Assembly (NCBI RefSeq): GCF_900220995.1 | Contig: NZ_OBQF01000003.1 | Location: 186,001 to 250,000 of the forward strand | Source of the DNA: Salinicoccus kekensis | Lineage (GTDB): Bacteria; Bacillota; Bacilli; Staphylococcales; Salinicoccaceae | Direction of reading: 5' to 3' | DNA: 64,000 nucleotides | Shown here: in pieces, positions 23,945 through 32,233 of the stretch | Position numbering within the stretch: the stretch's first letter is position 1 | Layout of the letters: every line of letters begins with the position of its first letter | The notes under the pieces: model-generated | The model's database searches: none | What the model was told of the DNA's origin: nothing | What the model saw: only the letters and a program-made list of their open reading frames with translations | Made by a program: the position numbers and the translations under genes

Positions 23945-24716
23945 GCTGCCTGATGTCCTTTCCTGAAAGCAGTGAGGCATCATTCAAATAGAGGGCATCT
24001 ATGAAACCTGTCCTGAATGTGGCGGGTCCCGGATTCTGCCCGGCAGCGGACTCGGCGCATAAGTTGTAGTAGCTCACCGCATCGAGGGCGCCGTCGGTGA
24101 GCCCGTCACTTCTTGAGATGAAGGCAAGCATGACCGCACCGAGCAGACAGCCCGAGCCGGTGATCCTACCCTGCAGTCCATTTCCGTTATGGAGCGTATA
24201 CCGGCGTGTGCGTGTGACGAAGGCGTCCGTTTCACCGGTGACCAGCGCCGGTATGTTCAGAGCTTCAAATGCAGCTTCGGCAATTTCGAGTGCATCCCCG
24301 GCATCTGTGGAATCCACGCCCCGGGAAGTGCTCTCAAGGCCGGCGAGTGCCATCATTTCACTCTGGTTCCCTTTGATCAGCGTGAACTCATATTTTTCGA
24401 TCAGTTCATCCACCAGGTTCCTTCTGAAGTCCGAAGCGGCATAGCCGACCGGGTCGAGCACCAGAGGCACATTGTTTTTATTCGCTGCTTCCGCCATTTC
24501 AAACATGAGATTTTTCTTATGCGTATCAGCAGTCCCTATATTGATCAGCAGACCGTCCGCCGCCTGCATGAGCCCTGCCGCTTCACTCTTCTCCCCGCTC
24601 ATGATCGGGGAGGCCCCGAGTGCGAGAAGACCGTTTGCCGTAATGTCTTTTACGACATCGTTCGTGATGCAGACGATGAGCGGCGGATTCCCCCGCAGTT
24701 TACTTAAAGTAGTCAT
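23937..24716 (-). CDS. thiM: Hydroxyethylthiazole kinase
   Basis: 259-residue ribokinase-fold enzyme phosphorylating 4-methyl-5-(2-hydroxyethyl)thiazole, a salvage step. Motifs: CITNDVVKDITANGLLALGASPIM, LDPVGYAASDFR, and the anion hole GSGCLLGAV. ATG 24716 is taken because GGGGGAG lies 8 bases upstream; GTG 24725 directly abuts that site. It nearly touches thiD. No ThiC, ThiG or ThiH is present here, so the operon is a salvage unit. Confidence 0.92.
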   Translation of the reverse strand: MTTLSKLRGNPPLIVCITNDVVKDITANGLLALGASPIMSGEKSEAAGLMQAADGLLINIGTADTHKKNLMFEMAEAANKNNVPLVLDPVGYAASDFRRNLVDELIEKYEFTLIKGNQSEMMALAGLESTSRGVDSTDAGDALEIAEAAFEALNIPALVTGETDAFVTRTRRYTLHNGNGLQGRITGSGCLLGAVMLAFISRSDGLTDGALDAVSYYNLCAESAAGQNPGPATFRTGFIDALYLNDASLLSGKDIRQHE

Positions 24717-24721
24717 ATCAT

Positions 24722-25519
24722 TCACTCCCCCTTATATGCGAAATGGTTGACCGGGCCCTGGCCCCGGCCGAGCTCGGGTGTCTTCCGTATTGCTTCCGTT
24801 ATATACTTTTTACCTGTCCGGAACGCATCTTCAAGTGTCCGGTCCTTTGCGAGTTCCGCGGTGATGACTGCAGAAAAGGTACAGCCCGTGCCATGTGTGT
24901 GCCCGGTGTCGATCCGCTCCGATGACAATTTCAGGGAATCATCCTTCTGGAACAGGTAATCGACGGCGTCCCCTTTGAGGTGTCCGCCCTTGATGATGAC
25001 GCTCTCCACACCGATTTCGTCCATAAAGATCTTCGCGGCTTTCTCTATATCCGCTTCGCTTTCGATGGTGATGCCCGTGAGCTTTTCCGCTTCCGGGATA
25101 TTCGGTGTCACCGTGGCGGCCAGGGGCAGGAGCGAGTCCCGCAGATAATCGATGGCCCCCTCATCAATCAAGTTGTGCCCCGATGTTGAAATCATGACCG
25201 GATCGATGACGAAGGGGATACTGTGTTCATCTGCATACCGCCTGATGACATGCATCATTTCCTCGGTTGCGATCATGCCGCTTTTCATCGCATGCGGCGC
25301 TTCATCGGAAAATATGCTTCCGAGCTGTGCGTCCAAAAACCCGGCGGGCACATTAAAGACATCCTGGACCCCGAGCGTATTCTGTGCGGTGAGTGAGGTG
25401 ACCGCTGACATGCCGTAAACACCGCGGGATTGAAAAGATTTGATGTCCGCGAGGACCCCGGCACCGCCCGAAGGGTCGGTTCCCGCTATCGTCAGCGCAA
25501 TAGGTAAAGCACTTGCCAT
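24722..25519 (-). CDS. thiD: Hydroxymethylpyrimidine (phosphate) kinase
   Basis: 265-residue ribokinase-fold kinase phosphorylating HMP and HMP-P. Motifs: TIAGTDPSGGAGVLADIKSF, SAVTSLTAQNT, DPVMISTSGHNL and the catalytic GTGCTFSAVITAEL. ATG 25519 is downstream of the riboswitch terminator and has AAGGA about 9 bases upstream; in-frame extension to 25618 would cover the terminator hairpin. First gene of thiD-thiM-thiE. Confidence 0.93.
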   Translation of the reverse strand: MASALPIALTIAGTDPSGGAGVLADIKSFQSRGVYGMSAVTSLTAQNTLGVQDVFNVPAGFLDAQLGSIFSDEAPHAMKSGMIATEEMMHVIRRYADEHSIPFVIDPVMISTSGHNLIDEGAIDYLRDSLLPLAATVTPNIPEAEKLTGITIESEADIEKAAKIFMDEIGVESVIIKGGHLKGDAVDYLFQKDDSLKLSSERIDTGHTHGTGCTFSAVITAELAKDRTLEDAFRTGKKYITEAIRKTPELGRGQGPVNHFAYKGE

Positions 25520-25545
25520 AAATGACCATCCTTCCATGTTGCAGA

Positions 25546-25593
25546 ATAAAAAGCCCGCTTCCAGCAATATCAACATTGCAGAAGCAGGCTTAG
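25546..25593 (-). terminator. Riboswitch-controlled terminator of thiDME
   Basis: On the minus strand a long stem (AAGCCTGCTTC...TGGAAGCGGGCTT, G-U pairs tolerated) followed by a T run (25546-25550), between the TPP aptamer and thiD. Confidence 0.85.
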
Positions 25594-25679
25594 TAATATA
25601 AATAACAGCACACACCAAAAGCGCATCATAGTCTATAGATGTATATATTTGGTCAGCTGTCTGATATTCAAGTACTAAA

Positions 25680-25784
25680 CCACTTCCTTACGCTGGTATT
25701 ATCCAGATCAAGTCGAAGGGATCAGCACTTTCCGGAAGTTTATTCCCGGATGTGCTATCTCAGCCAATGCACCCCTAGTGGTAC
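25680..25784 (-). promoter_or_regulatory. TPP riboswitch (THI element)
   Basis: The minus strand carries the conserved blocks ACTAGGGGTGC, GGCTGAGA, then CCCTT, GACTTGATCTGGATAATACC and AGCGTAAGGAAGTGG. Thiamine pyrophosphate binding should terminate transcription before thiD. Confidence 0.95.
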
Positions 25785-25802
25785 TGTTATTTACTTAATT
25801 TC

Positions 25803-25831
25803 ATCATAGATGTGCCGGGTGCGTAAGTCAA
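25803..25831 (-). promoter_or_regulatory. Promoter of thiDME
   Basis: On the minus strand, TTGACT (25831-25826), a 17-bp spacer and TATGAT (25808-25803), about 20 bp before the TPP aptamer. Confidence 0.78.
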
Positions 25832-25858
25832 ATGAAGGATCCGGCATTTTGGAAACAA

Positions 25859-26644
25859 TCAGTCTTCGGTGATGCGCCATGGATGGGTGTAAACATTGAA
25901 CGATTCACCGCGGACGAATCCGACGGCTGTGATGTTCAAGTCATGGGCAAGTCCAATGGCAAGATCGGTCGGCGCAGATTTGCTCAGCACGATGCCCACA
26001 CCGATTTTTGCGGCTTTGGTCAGTACTTCCGATGAAATCCGGCCGCTGAATACAAGTACTTTGTCCCGGACGGAGATATTATTCTGCACACAGTAGCCGT
26101 ACAATTTATCGAGGGCGTTATGCCGGCCGATATCACCACGGTGGACCACTGTGCCATCCGGGTCGCCGAGGCTTGCATTATGGATGCCGCCGGTCTCCTT
26201 GAAGATCGTGCTCGTCGTCTGCATCTCGATCATCAGCCTGCTGACCTGCTCCGGTGTCAGCGTCGTTTTACTCATCGACACTTTGGCCGTGTCGACATCG
26301 TTCTGAAAATAGAACTGGCGGCTCTTCCCGCAGCATGAACCGAGTATCCGCTTCGAATACTGGAAATGGTCTGTCGGTATCGACTTATGCAGTTTGATGT
26401 GGCAGAAACCACCCCTGTCATCGAGATTGAAGGATTTTATATCACTGTATGACCTTATGGCGCCTTCGGAAGCAAGGAAGCCGATGATCAGCTCCTCCAG
26501 ATGGTCGGGGGAACAGACGAGGGTGACGAATTCGATATCATTAATATACACAGTGAGCGGGAATTCTTCAGCCACCATATCGTCTATATTTGAAAATTGT
26601 CCGCTTTGATATCTGACAATTTTCCTTTCTGTAGTAATTTCCAT
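25859..26644 (-). CDS. fdhD: Formate dehydrogenase accessory sulfurtransferase FdhD
   Basis: 261-residue protein that passes sulfur from a cysteine desulfurase to the molybdenum cofactor of formate dehydrogenases. The essential Cys pair is Cys104-Cys105 (GSCCGKS); other family motifs are EFPLTVYIND, GFLASEGAI, GGIHNA, DIGRHNALDK and SGRISSEVLTKA. It is divergent from the OFA transporters and the molybdopterin oxidoreductase, presumably its client. No terminator is evident before the thi promoter, which lies about 28 bp beyond its stop. Confidence 0.93.
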   Translation of the reverse strand: MEITTERKIVRYQSGQFSNIDDMVAEEFPLTVYINDIEFVTLVCSPDHLEELIIGFLASEGAIRSYSDIKSFNLDDRGGFCHIKLHKSIPTDHFQYSKRILGSCCGKSRQFYFQNDVDTAKVSMSKTTLTPEQVSRLMIEMQTTSTIFKETGGIHNASLGDPDGTVVHRGDIGRHNALDKLYGYCVQNNISVRDKVLVFSGRISSEVLTKAAKIGVGIVLSKSAPTDLAIGLAHDLNITAVGFVRGESFNVYTHPWRITED

Positions 26645-26700
26645 AATCTAACCTCTTTAAAAATATTTTCATAAAATATTCACAATTTAAAAATAAACTA

Positions 26701-26729
26701 TTGTTGAAATTGTGGGCAACCTATATAAT
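26701..26729 (+). promoter_or_regulatory. Likely promoter of the first OFA transporter
   Basis: TTGTTG (26701-26706), a 17-bp spacer and TATAAT (26724-26729) in the fdhD/OFA divergent region. Confidence 0.55.
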
Positions 26730-26805
26730 TCATTATATCAAACATATACATTTTATATGATAAACGTATTTAATGTAAATCTTTAAGCTTATGGGGGAAT
26801 AGGGA

Positions 26806-28095
26806 ATGGAAGTGAAAAAGAATCGTTGGTTGATAGCGCTTGCAGCCGTAGGTATTCATATCTCGATCGGATCTGTATATGCGTGGAGTGTCTTCACCGG
26901 CCCACTCCAGGAATCAATCGGCTGGTCATTGTCTGATGTGTCGTTCACATTCAGTCTGGCCATCTTATTTTTAGGCCTCTCGGCAGCATTCATGGGGCAT
27001 TTTGTTGAAAAGTACGGTCCGAGGGCATCAGGCTTGGTATCGACATCATTTTTCGCGCTCGGTATGGCGACAGCAGGTTATGCAGTACAGATTGAAAGCT
27101 TGTGGATGCTTTATCTGGGCTATGGTGTATTTGGTGGTATCGGACTTGGAATCGGTTACATCACACCTGTCTCGACGCTCGTCAAATGGTTTCCGGACAG
27201 AAGGGGTATGGCGACGGGGCTCGCAATCATGGGCTTCGGCTTCGCTGCAATGATCGCATCACCTGCAATGGAATTCCTGATGAATGCATTCAGTATTCCG
27301 GCGACATTCTACATACTCGCAATCGTTTATTTCATAGTGATGCTGGCATCGAGCCTGTATCTTGAACGACCGCCTGAAGGTTATGTGCCTGCAGGCATGA
27401 AGAATACGGATGATTCACCGAAGGAAGTGAAGCAGGATTATGTCCAGCTCACCGCCAATGAGGCGATCAAGACAAGGCGTTTTTACTTCCTGTGGCTGAT
27501 GCTGTTCATCAACGTCACCTGCGGCATCGCAATACTGGCGGTGGCGAGCCCGATGGCGCAGGAGATCACGGGCATTTCAGTCGGCGCTGCAGCACTCATC
27601 GTCGGCATTATGGGTGTGTTCAATGGTGGCGGCAGGCTGATATGGGCATCCATTTCAGACTATATCGGCAGACCGAACCTGTACACGATCTTCTTCGTCA
27701 TCCAGATCGGTGTGTTCGCAATACTGCCGGCCGTGACGAATGAATACTTGTTTGCGATATTACTGTTCATCATGATTTCATGTTATGGAGGCGGTTTCGC
27801 TGCGATTCCCGCCTACATCGGCGACATCTTCGGGACGAAGCAGCTCGGTGCGATCCACGGTTACATTTTGACCGCATGGGCGGCAGCAGGTCTTGCAGGC
27901 CCGCTCATCGTTGCTGAAATATACGAGGCGACGGCAAGTTATACGTTGACGCTGTATATATTCACGGCGATGTTTGTAGCGGCGCTCGTCATTTCACTGC
28001 TTATACGCGCTGATATCAAAAAGATCAGGGAAAGTGCCGGTGAGACGGCGGCAAGTCCGCAAAGTGTACAGGATAAGCCGCAGCTGGCTGAGTAA
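26806..28095 (+). CDS. OFA-family MFS transporter, copy 1 (oxalate/formate antiporter type)
   Basis: 429 residues and 12 predicted TM helices. The start RWLIALAAVGIHISIGSVYAWSVF is typical of the oxalate:formate antiporter family; WFPDRRGMATGLAIMGFGFAA and YIGDIFGTKQLGAIHGYILTAWAAAGLAGP are further family motifs. A central hydrophilic loop (about 195-215) divides the two six-helix halves. The substrate is probably formate or another small carboxylate, judged only from fdhD and the oxidoreductase beside it. Family members are often annotated this way without proof. Ribosome-binding site GGGGGAATAGGG. Confidence 0.85.
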   Translation: MEVKKNRWLIALAAVGIHISIGSVYAWSVFTGPLQESIGWSLSDVSFTFSLAILFLGLSAAFMGHFVEKYGPRASGLVSTSFFALGMATAGYAVQIESLWMLYLGYGVFGGIGLGIGYITPVSTLVKWFPDRRGMATGLAIMGFGFAAMIASPAMEFLMNAFSIPATFYILAIVYFIVMLASSLYLERPPEGYVPAGMKNTDDSPKEVKQDYVQLTANEAIKTRRFYFLWLMLFINVTCGIAILAVASPMAQEITGISVGAAALIVGIMGVFNGGGRLIWASISDYIGRPNLYTIFFVIQIGVFAILPAVTNEYLFAILLFIMISCYGGGFAAIPAYIGDIFGTKQLGAIHGYILTAWAAAGLAGPLIVAEIYEATASYTLTLYIFTAMFVAALVISLLIRADIKKIRESAGETAASPQSVQDKPQLAE

Positions 28096-28172
28096 AAAAC
28101 CTTTTTAAACATATGCATTTTATATGACGACCATATTTGATGTAAATCTTTAGGCTTATGGGGGAAAAGGGT

Positions 28173-29462
28173 ATGGAAGTTAAAAAGAATCGCTGGTTGA
28201 TAGCGCTTGCAGCTGTGGGAATCCATATATCGATCGGATCTGTATATGCGTGGAGTGTCTTCACCGGCCCGCTTCAGGAATCAATCGGCTGGTCATTGTC
28301 CGATGTATCGTTCACATTCAGTCTGGCGATCTTATTTTCAGGGCTCTCGGCAGCATTCATGGGGCATTTTGTTGAGAGGTACGGTCCGCGGATTTCCGGC
28401 TTGGTCGCAACATTATTTTTCGCGATTGGCATGGGCATCGGCGGTTATGCTGTACAAGTTGAAAGCCTGTGGCTCTTGTATATCAGTTACGGGGTATTTG
28501 GCGGTATCGGACTCGGGGTCGGCTATATCACGCCTGTATCGACACTCATCAAATGGTTTCCGGACAGAAGGGGGATGGCGACGGGTCTTGCAATCATGGG
28601 CTTCGGCTTTGCTGCGATGATCGCATCCCCTGCCATGGAATTCCTGATGGGTACACTCAGCATTCCGGCGACGTTTTTTGTGCTTGGAGCCATTTATTTC
28701 ATAGTGATGCTGGCCTCAAGCCTGTATCTTGAACGGCCGCCTGAAGACTATGTGCCTGAAGGCATGAAGAATGAAGACGACTCACCGAAGGAAGTGAAGC
28801 GGGATTATGTGCAGCTCACCGCCAATGAGGCAATCAAGACAAGACGGTTTTACTTCCTGTGGCTGATGTTGTTCATCAACATCACCTGCGGTATCGCAAT
28901 CCTTGCAGTGGCCAGTCCGATGGCTCAGGAAGTCACCGGTGTGACGGTGGCGGCCGCAGCACTCATCGTCGGTGTCATGGGTGTCTTCAATGGCGCCGGC
29001 AGGTTGATATGGGCATCCATTTCAGACTATATCGGCAGGCCGAACCTGTACACGATCTTCTTCGTCATCCAGATCGGTGTGTTCGCAATACTGCCGGCCG
29101 TCACGAATGAATACTTGTTCGCGATATTATTATTCATCATGATTTCCTGTTACGGGGGCGGTTTTGCTGCGATTCCCGCCTACATCGGCGACATCTTCGG
29201 CACGAGGCAGCTCGGTGCGATCCACGGCTATATTTTGACCGCATGGGCAGCAGCAGGTCTTGCAGGTCCGCTCATCGTGGCTGAGATATACGAGGCGACG
29301 GCAAGCTACACATTGACGCTGTATATATTCACGGGGATGTTTGTTGTGGCGCTCATACTTTCACTGCTTATACGTGCTGATATCAGAAAGATCAGGGAAA
29401 GTGCCGGCGAAACGACGGGAAGTTCACAAACTCTACAAGATAAACCCCAGCTCGCTGAGTAA
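28173..29462 (+). CDS. OFA-family MFS transporter, copy 2
   Basis: 429 residues, a tandem paralogue about nine-tenths identical by eye to copy 1 and equal in length. Changes cluster in TM segments 3-4 (e.g. LVATLFFAIGMGIGGYAVQVESLWLLYISYG versus the same region of copy 1), in the middle loop and the C-terminal tail. ATG 28173 is chosen by equivalence with copy 1, where an in-frame TAG lies just upstream; in copy 2 that TAG has become AAG, allowing a five-residue longer form from ATG 28158. No terminator separates the copies. Confidence 0.85.
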   Translation: MEVKKNRWLIALAAVGIHISIGSVYAWSVFTGPLQESIGWSLSDVSFTFSLAILFSGLSAAFMGHFVERYGPRISGLVATLFFAIGMGIGGYAVQVESLWLLYISYGVFGGIGLGVGYITPVSTLIKWFPDRRGMATGLAIMGFGFAAMIASPAMEFLMGTLSIPATFFVLGAIYFIVMLASSLYLERPPEDYVPEGMKNEDDSPKEVKRDYVQLTANEAIKTRRFYFLWLMLFINITCGIAILAVASPMAQEVTGVTVAAAALIVGVMGVFNGAGRLIWASISDYIGRPNLYTIFFVIQIGVFAILPAVTNEYLFAILLFIMISCYGGGFAAIPAYIGDIFGTRQLGAIHGYILTAWAAAGLAGPLIVAEIYEATASYTLTLYIFTGMFVVALILSLLIRADIRKIRESAGETTGSSQTLQDKPQLAE

Positions 29463-29471
29463 ATATCCTTT

Positions 29472-29500
29472 TGAAACATATAAAATTAATGTATAATATA
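29472..29500 (+). promoter_or_regulatory. Likely promoter of the molybdopterin oxidoreductase
   Basis: TTGAAA (29472-29477), a 17-bp spacer and TAATAT (29495-29500), about 28 bp before the ATG. Confidence 0.55.
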
Positions 29501-29528
29501 TTTATTATGGATAAAAGGAGTGTCATAA

Positions 29529-31886
29529 ATGGGTAAAACTTTACACCCGGGTCCTATTAACAAAACAAAGAGATGGGACACAAGTTTATGGGTCAGCCCT
29601 GTACCTTTTGGAATCACAAAAGTCAAACCACGACATATCATAGATTCAGCCAAGATTGCATGGAAGAACAAAGACAACCTGAACTATGCCAAAAATATAA
29701 TCTTAAAAGGGGTCTGTGACGGATGTGCGCTCGGCGTGGGCGGCCTTCAGGACCAGACTCTGACAGGCCCGCATGTCTGTACAACGCGTTTCAACGTCTT
29801 AAGACTGAACACAGCGCCGCCGATCGAACCTAAGATGCTGCACCAGGACATCAACGAACTCAGGAAGCTAAGCTCTTCAGAGCTGCGTGAACTGGGCCGC
29901 ATACCTTATCCGATGATCCGCCGTAAAGGTGAAAACAGATTCACAAGAATTTCCTGGGATGAGGCAATGGACACCGTTGCGGACAAAATGAAGCAGCTTG
30001 ATCCGAAGCAGTATGCATTTTACTTAACAAGCCGCGGCATCACGAACGAATCATATTATGTTGCTGCGAAGACGGCGCGTTACCTTGAGACGAACAACAT
30101 CGACAACGCATCGAGGATTTGTCACTCACCGAGTAAATCAGCATTGAAACGCTCAGTCGGCGTCGGTGCTTCAACTTGTAACTATCAGGATTGGCTCGGT
30201 ACCGATGTGCTGGTATTCTGGGGAAGTGTGGCTTCAAACGCGAGCCCTGTCTCCACCAAGTACATGATGGAAGCGAAAAAACGCGGTACTAAAATCATCG
30301 TGATCAACCCATACAGGGAACCTGCTATGGAAAACTACTGGGTGCCGTCTGTAGTCGAGTCTGCATTATTCGGCACACAGCTTGCAGATGATTTCTACGA
30401 AGTGAACATCGGCGGTGATATCGCGCTGATGCACGGTATCATGAAACACTGGTTCGAAATGGAAGCTGAAGTCGAAGGTTCCGCGATCAACCACGAGTTC
30501 GTACGTGATCATGTCAACAACTATGAAGAATTGAAAGAAACAGTCGAAAGCCAGTCATGGGATGAAATCATCGAATCTTCAGGCATCACGAAGGAAAGAA
30601 TTGTCGAGCTCGGCAACCTGCTCGCACAGTCCAAAAATGGTGTAATGGTATGGGCACTTGGCCTCACTATGCACAAACATGCGACAGACAACATTTCACA
30701 AGTTGCAAACATCGGCCTCCTGCGCGGATGGCTCGGACGCAAGTACAACGGCCTTATGCCGCTCCGCGGACACTCAAGTGTCCAGGGCTCAGGCGAAATG
30801 GGTGCAGACCCGTTCTCATTGCCGGGTGGAGACTATGATGAAATCAACACTGAGAGAATTGAAAAACTTTGGAATTTCGAACTGCCGAAATGGCCTGGGG
30901 ATTCCGTGGGTGTGACGATCGAAAATGCAATGCTCCCTGAAGACAGCGAGCGAAAGCTGAAACTCTACTACATGTCGGGCGGTAACTTCCTTGAGACGAT
31001 GCCGGATCCGGACTTTGTAAAGGATGCCCTTGAGAACCTGGACATCCGTGTGCATCAGGATATCATCCTGAACACATCCACACTTCTGGATGCCAAAGAA
31101 GCGGTCATCGTACTGCCGGCGAAAACACGCTACGAGCAGGACGGCGGCGGACTGTCGACTTCAACGGAGAGAATGATCTACTTCTCCCCTGAAATCGAAG
31201 GGAACCGCAACCGCATTGCCGAAGCACGCAGTGAGTGGAAGATCTACATCGATCTTGCCAAGCGCGTAAAACCTGAAAATGCACATCTGATCGACTTCAA
31301 ATCCGGACAGGAGATCCGTAATGAGATCGCCAAGGCGAACCCTCAATACGACGGTGTCCAGTACTTGAAGAAGGCAGGCGACGTGTACCAGTACGGCGGA
31401 GCATGGTTATGTGAAGGCGGCGTATGTCCGACACCGGACGGCCGTGCCAACCTGATCAGCATGGATATCCCGGACAACAACGCGAAAGCCGGAGAATTCA
31501 AACTCCTGATGCGCCGCGGTAAACAGTTCAACTCCATGGTGTACGGCGAGACGGATGCATTCAACCACATGGGCCGCTACGGCGTCCTGATGAGTGAAGC
31601 GGATGCACGCAGACAAGGTCTTGAAGAAAACGAAGCGGTCGTACTCTACAACAAGAACGGCGTTTTCCAAGGCTTCGTCCAAATTGCAGACATCAAGGAC
31701 GGCAACGTCGGTGTCCTCTTCCCTGAAGGGAACTACCTCGTTGAGAAAGGCATCTACGAAAACTTCGTTGAAATGCCTGACTACGTCACTGATGTTAAAG
31801 TGGAGAAAGCGGACCACTTCAACGCCAATAAAGACCGTCAGTACTACGAAAAATCGATTCCGGATCTGGAAGACAATCCGAACTAA
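29529..31886 (+). CDS. Molybdopterin oxidoreductase, FdhF/YdeP family (formate dehydrogenase-like)
   Basis: 785-residue cytoplasmic molybdoenzyme. An N-terminal Fe-S site appears to use Cys63, Cys66 (GVCDGCALGV) and Cys84. The molybdopterin domains follow (RISWDEAMDTV, SRGITNESYYVAAK, DVLVFWGSVASNASP, LGLTMHKHATDNISQVANIGLLRG). Cys198 in SRICHSPS sits where formate dehydrogenases carry the Mo-binding Cys/Sec. The C-terminal domain has YGETDAFNHMGRYGVLM. Family members (FdhF/YdeP type) include proteins of unproven activity, so formate oxidation is a hypothesis supported by fdhD and the two OFA transporters. No Fe-S subunit or diaphorase is adjacent. Confidence 0.85.
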   Translation: MGKTLHPGPINKTKRWDTSLWVSPVPFGITKVKPRHIIDSAKIAWKNKDNLNYAKNIILKGVCDGCALGVGGLQDQTLTGPHVCTTRFNVLRLNTAPPIEPKMLHQDINELRKLSSSELRELGRIPYPMIRRKGENRFTRISWDEAMDTVADKMKQLDPKQYAFYLTSRGITNESYYVAAKTARYLETNNIDNASRICHSPSKSALKRSVGVGASTCNYQDWLGTDVLVFWGSVASNASPVSTKYMMEAKKRGTKIIVINPYREPAMENYWVPSVVESALFGTQLADDFYEVNIGGDIALMHGIMKHWFEMEAEVEGSAINHEFVRDHVNNYEELKETVESQSWDEIIESSGITKERIVELGNLLAQSKNGVMVWALGLTMHKHATDNISQVANIGLLRGWLGRKYNGLMPLRGHSSVQGSGEMGADPFSLPGGDYDEINTERIEKLWNFELPKWPGDSVGVTIENAMLPEDSERKLKLYYMSGGNFLETMPDPDFVKDALENLDIRVHQDIILNTSTLLDAKEAVIVLPAKTRYEQDGGGLSTSTERMIYFSPEIEGNRNRIAEARSEWKIYIDLAKRVKPENAHLIDFKSGQEIRNEIAKANPQYDGVQYLKKAGDVYQYGGAWLCEGGVCPTPDGRANLISMDIPDNNAKAGEFKLLMRRGKQFNSMVYGETDAFNHMGRYGVLMSEADARRQGLEENEAVVLYNKNGVFQGFVQIADIKDGNVGVLFPEGNYLVEKGIYENFVEMPDYVTDVKVEKADHFNANKDRQYYEKSIPDLEDNPN

Positions 31887-31901
31887 ATATGAATTTTAAG
31901 C

Positions 31902-31930
31902 AAGCCGGCCCCGCGCCGGCTTTTCTTTTT
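31902..31930 (+). terminator. Rho-independent terminator
   Basis: An 8-bp GC-rich stem (31902-31909 with 31915-31922) followed by TTTTCTTTTT. Confidence 0.82.
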
Positions 31931-31953
31931 GGAGGAATCTGGAAATATAAGAG

Positions 31954-32157
31954 TCTGCTCATTCAAGGGCAGATTTTGGAGTAAGTGAGCAGAACTTGCT
32001 CTTGTCTGCTCATTCAAGGGCAGATTTTGGAATCAATAAGCAGAAATCCTATTATTCTGCTCATTCGACGACGATTTTCAGGTTGAGTAAGCAGAATTTG
32101 CTTTATCCTGCTCATTCAAAGACGATTTTCAAGGGAAATGAGCAGAATGCCGATTGA
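31954..32157. repeat. Tandem 51-bp hairpin array 1 (four units)
   Basis: Units start at 31954, 32005, 32056 and 32107, exactly 51 bp apart. Each opens with TCTGCTCATT (CCTGCTCATT in unit 4) and has, after about 20 bases, an inverted copy such as AGTGAGCAGA, giving a 9-10-bp stem. The first two units are almost identical for 27 bases; the third and fourth share a different middle. It fills the space between the oxidoreductase terminator and the SNF-transporter promoter region. No open frame with a ribosome-binding site. Confidence 0.88.
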
Positions 32158-32233
32158 ATTTCCTACTGTTCATGTAGGGCTGTATATGGTAGCATATGTA
32201 ATTATTCTAAACTTTTTTACAGGAGGGTAAGAC

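Larger units (their letters stand above)
26740..29480 (+). repeat. 1,367-bp tandem duplication carrying the OFA transporter
   Basis: Two direct copies, each made of a leader of about 65 bp and a 1,290-bp transporter gene, repeat with a period of exactly 1,367 bp (start codons 26806 and 28173). The leader (AAACATAT, ATTTTATATGA, TGTAAATCTTTA, TTATGGGGGAA) and the post-stop sequence are also repeated, so the join is near AAACATAT at about 28107. Divergence of silent sites and the C-termini shows it is not recent. Confidence 0.85.

Noticed and set aside
31954-32157. Possible CRISPR array
   Set aside because: Units are contiguous 51-bp tandem copies with internal dyads and conserved middles, not identical repeats separated by unique spacers; no cas genes in the window.
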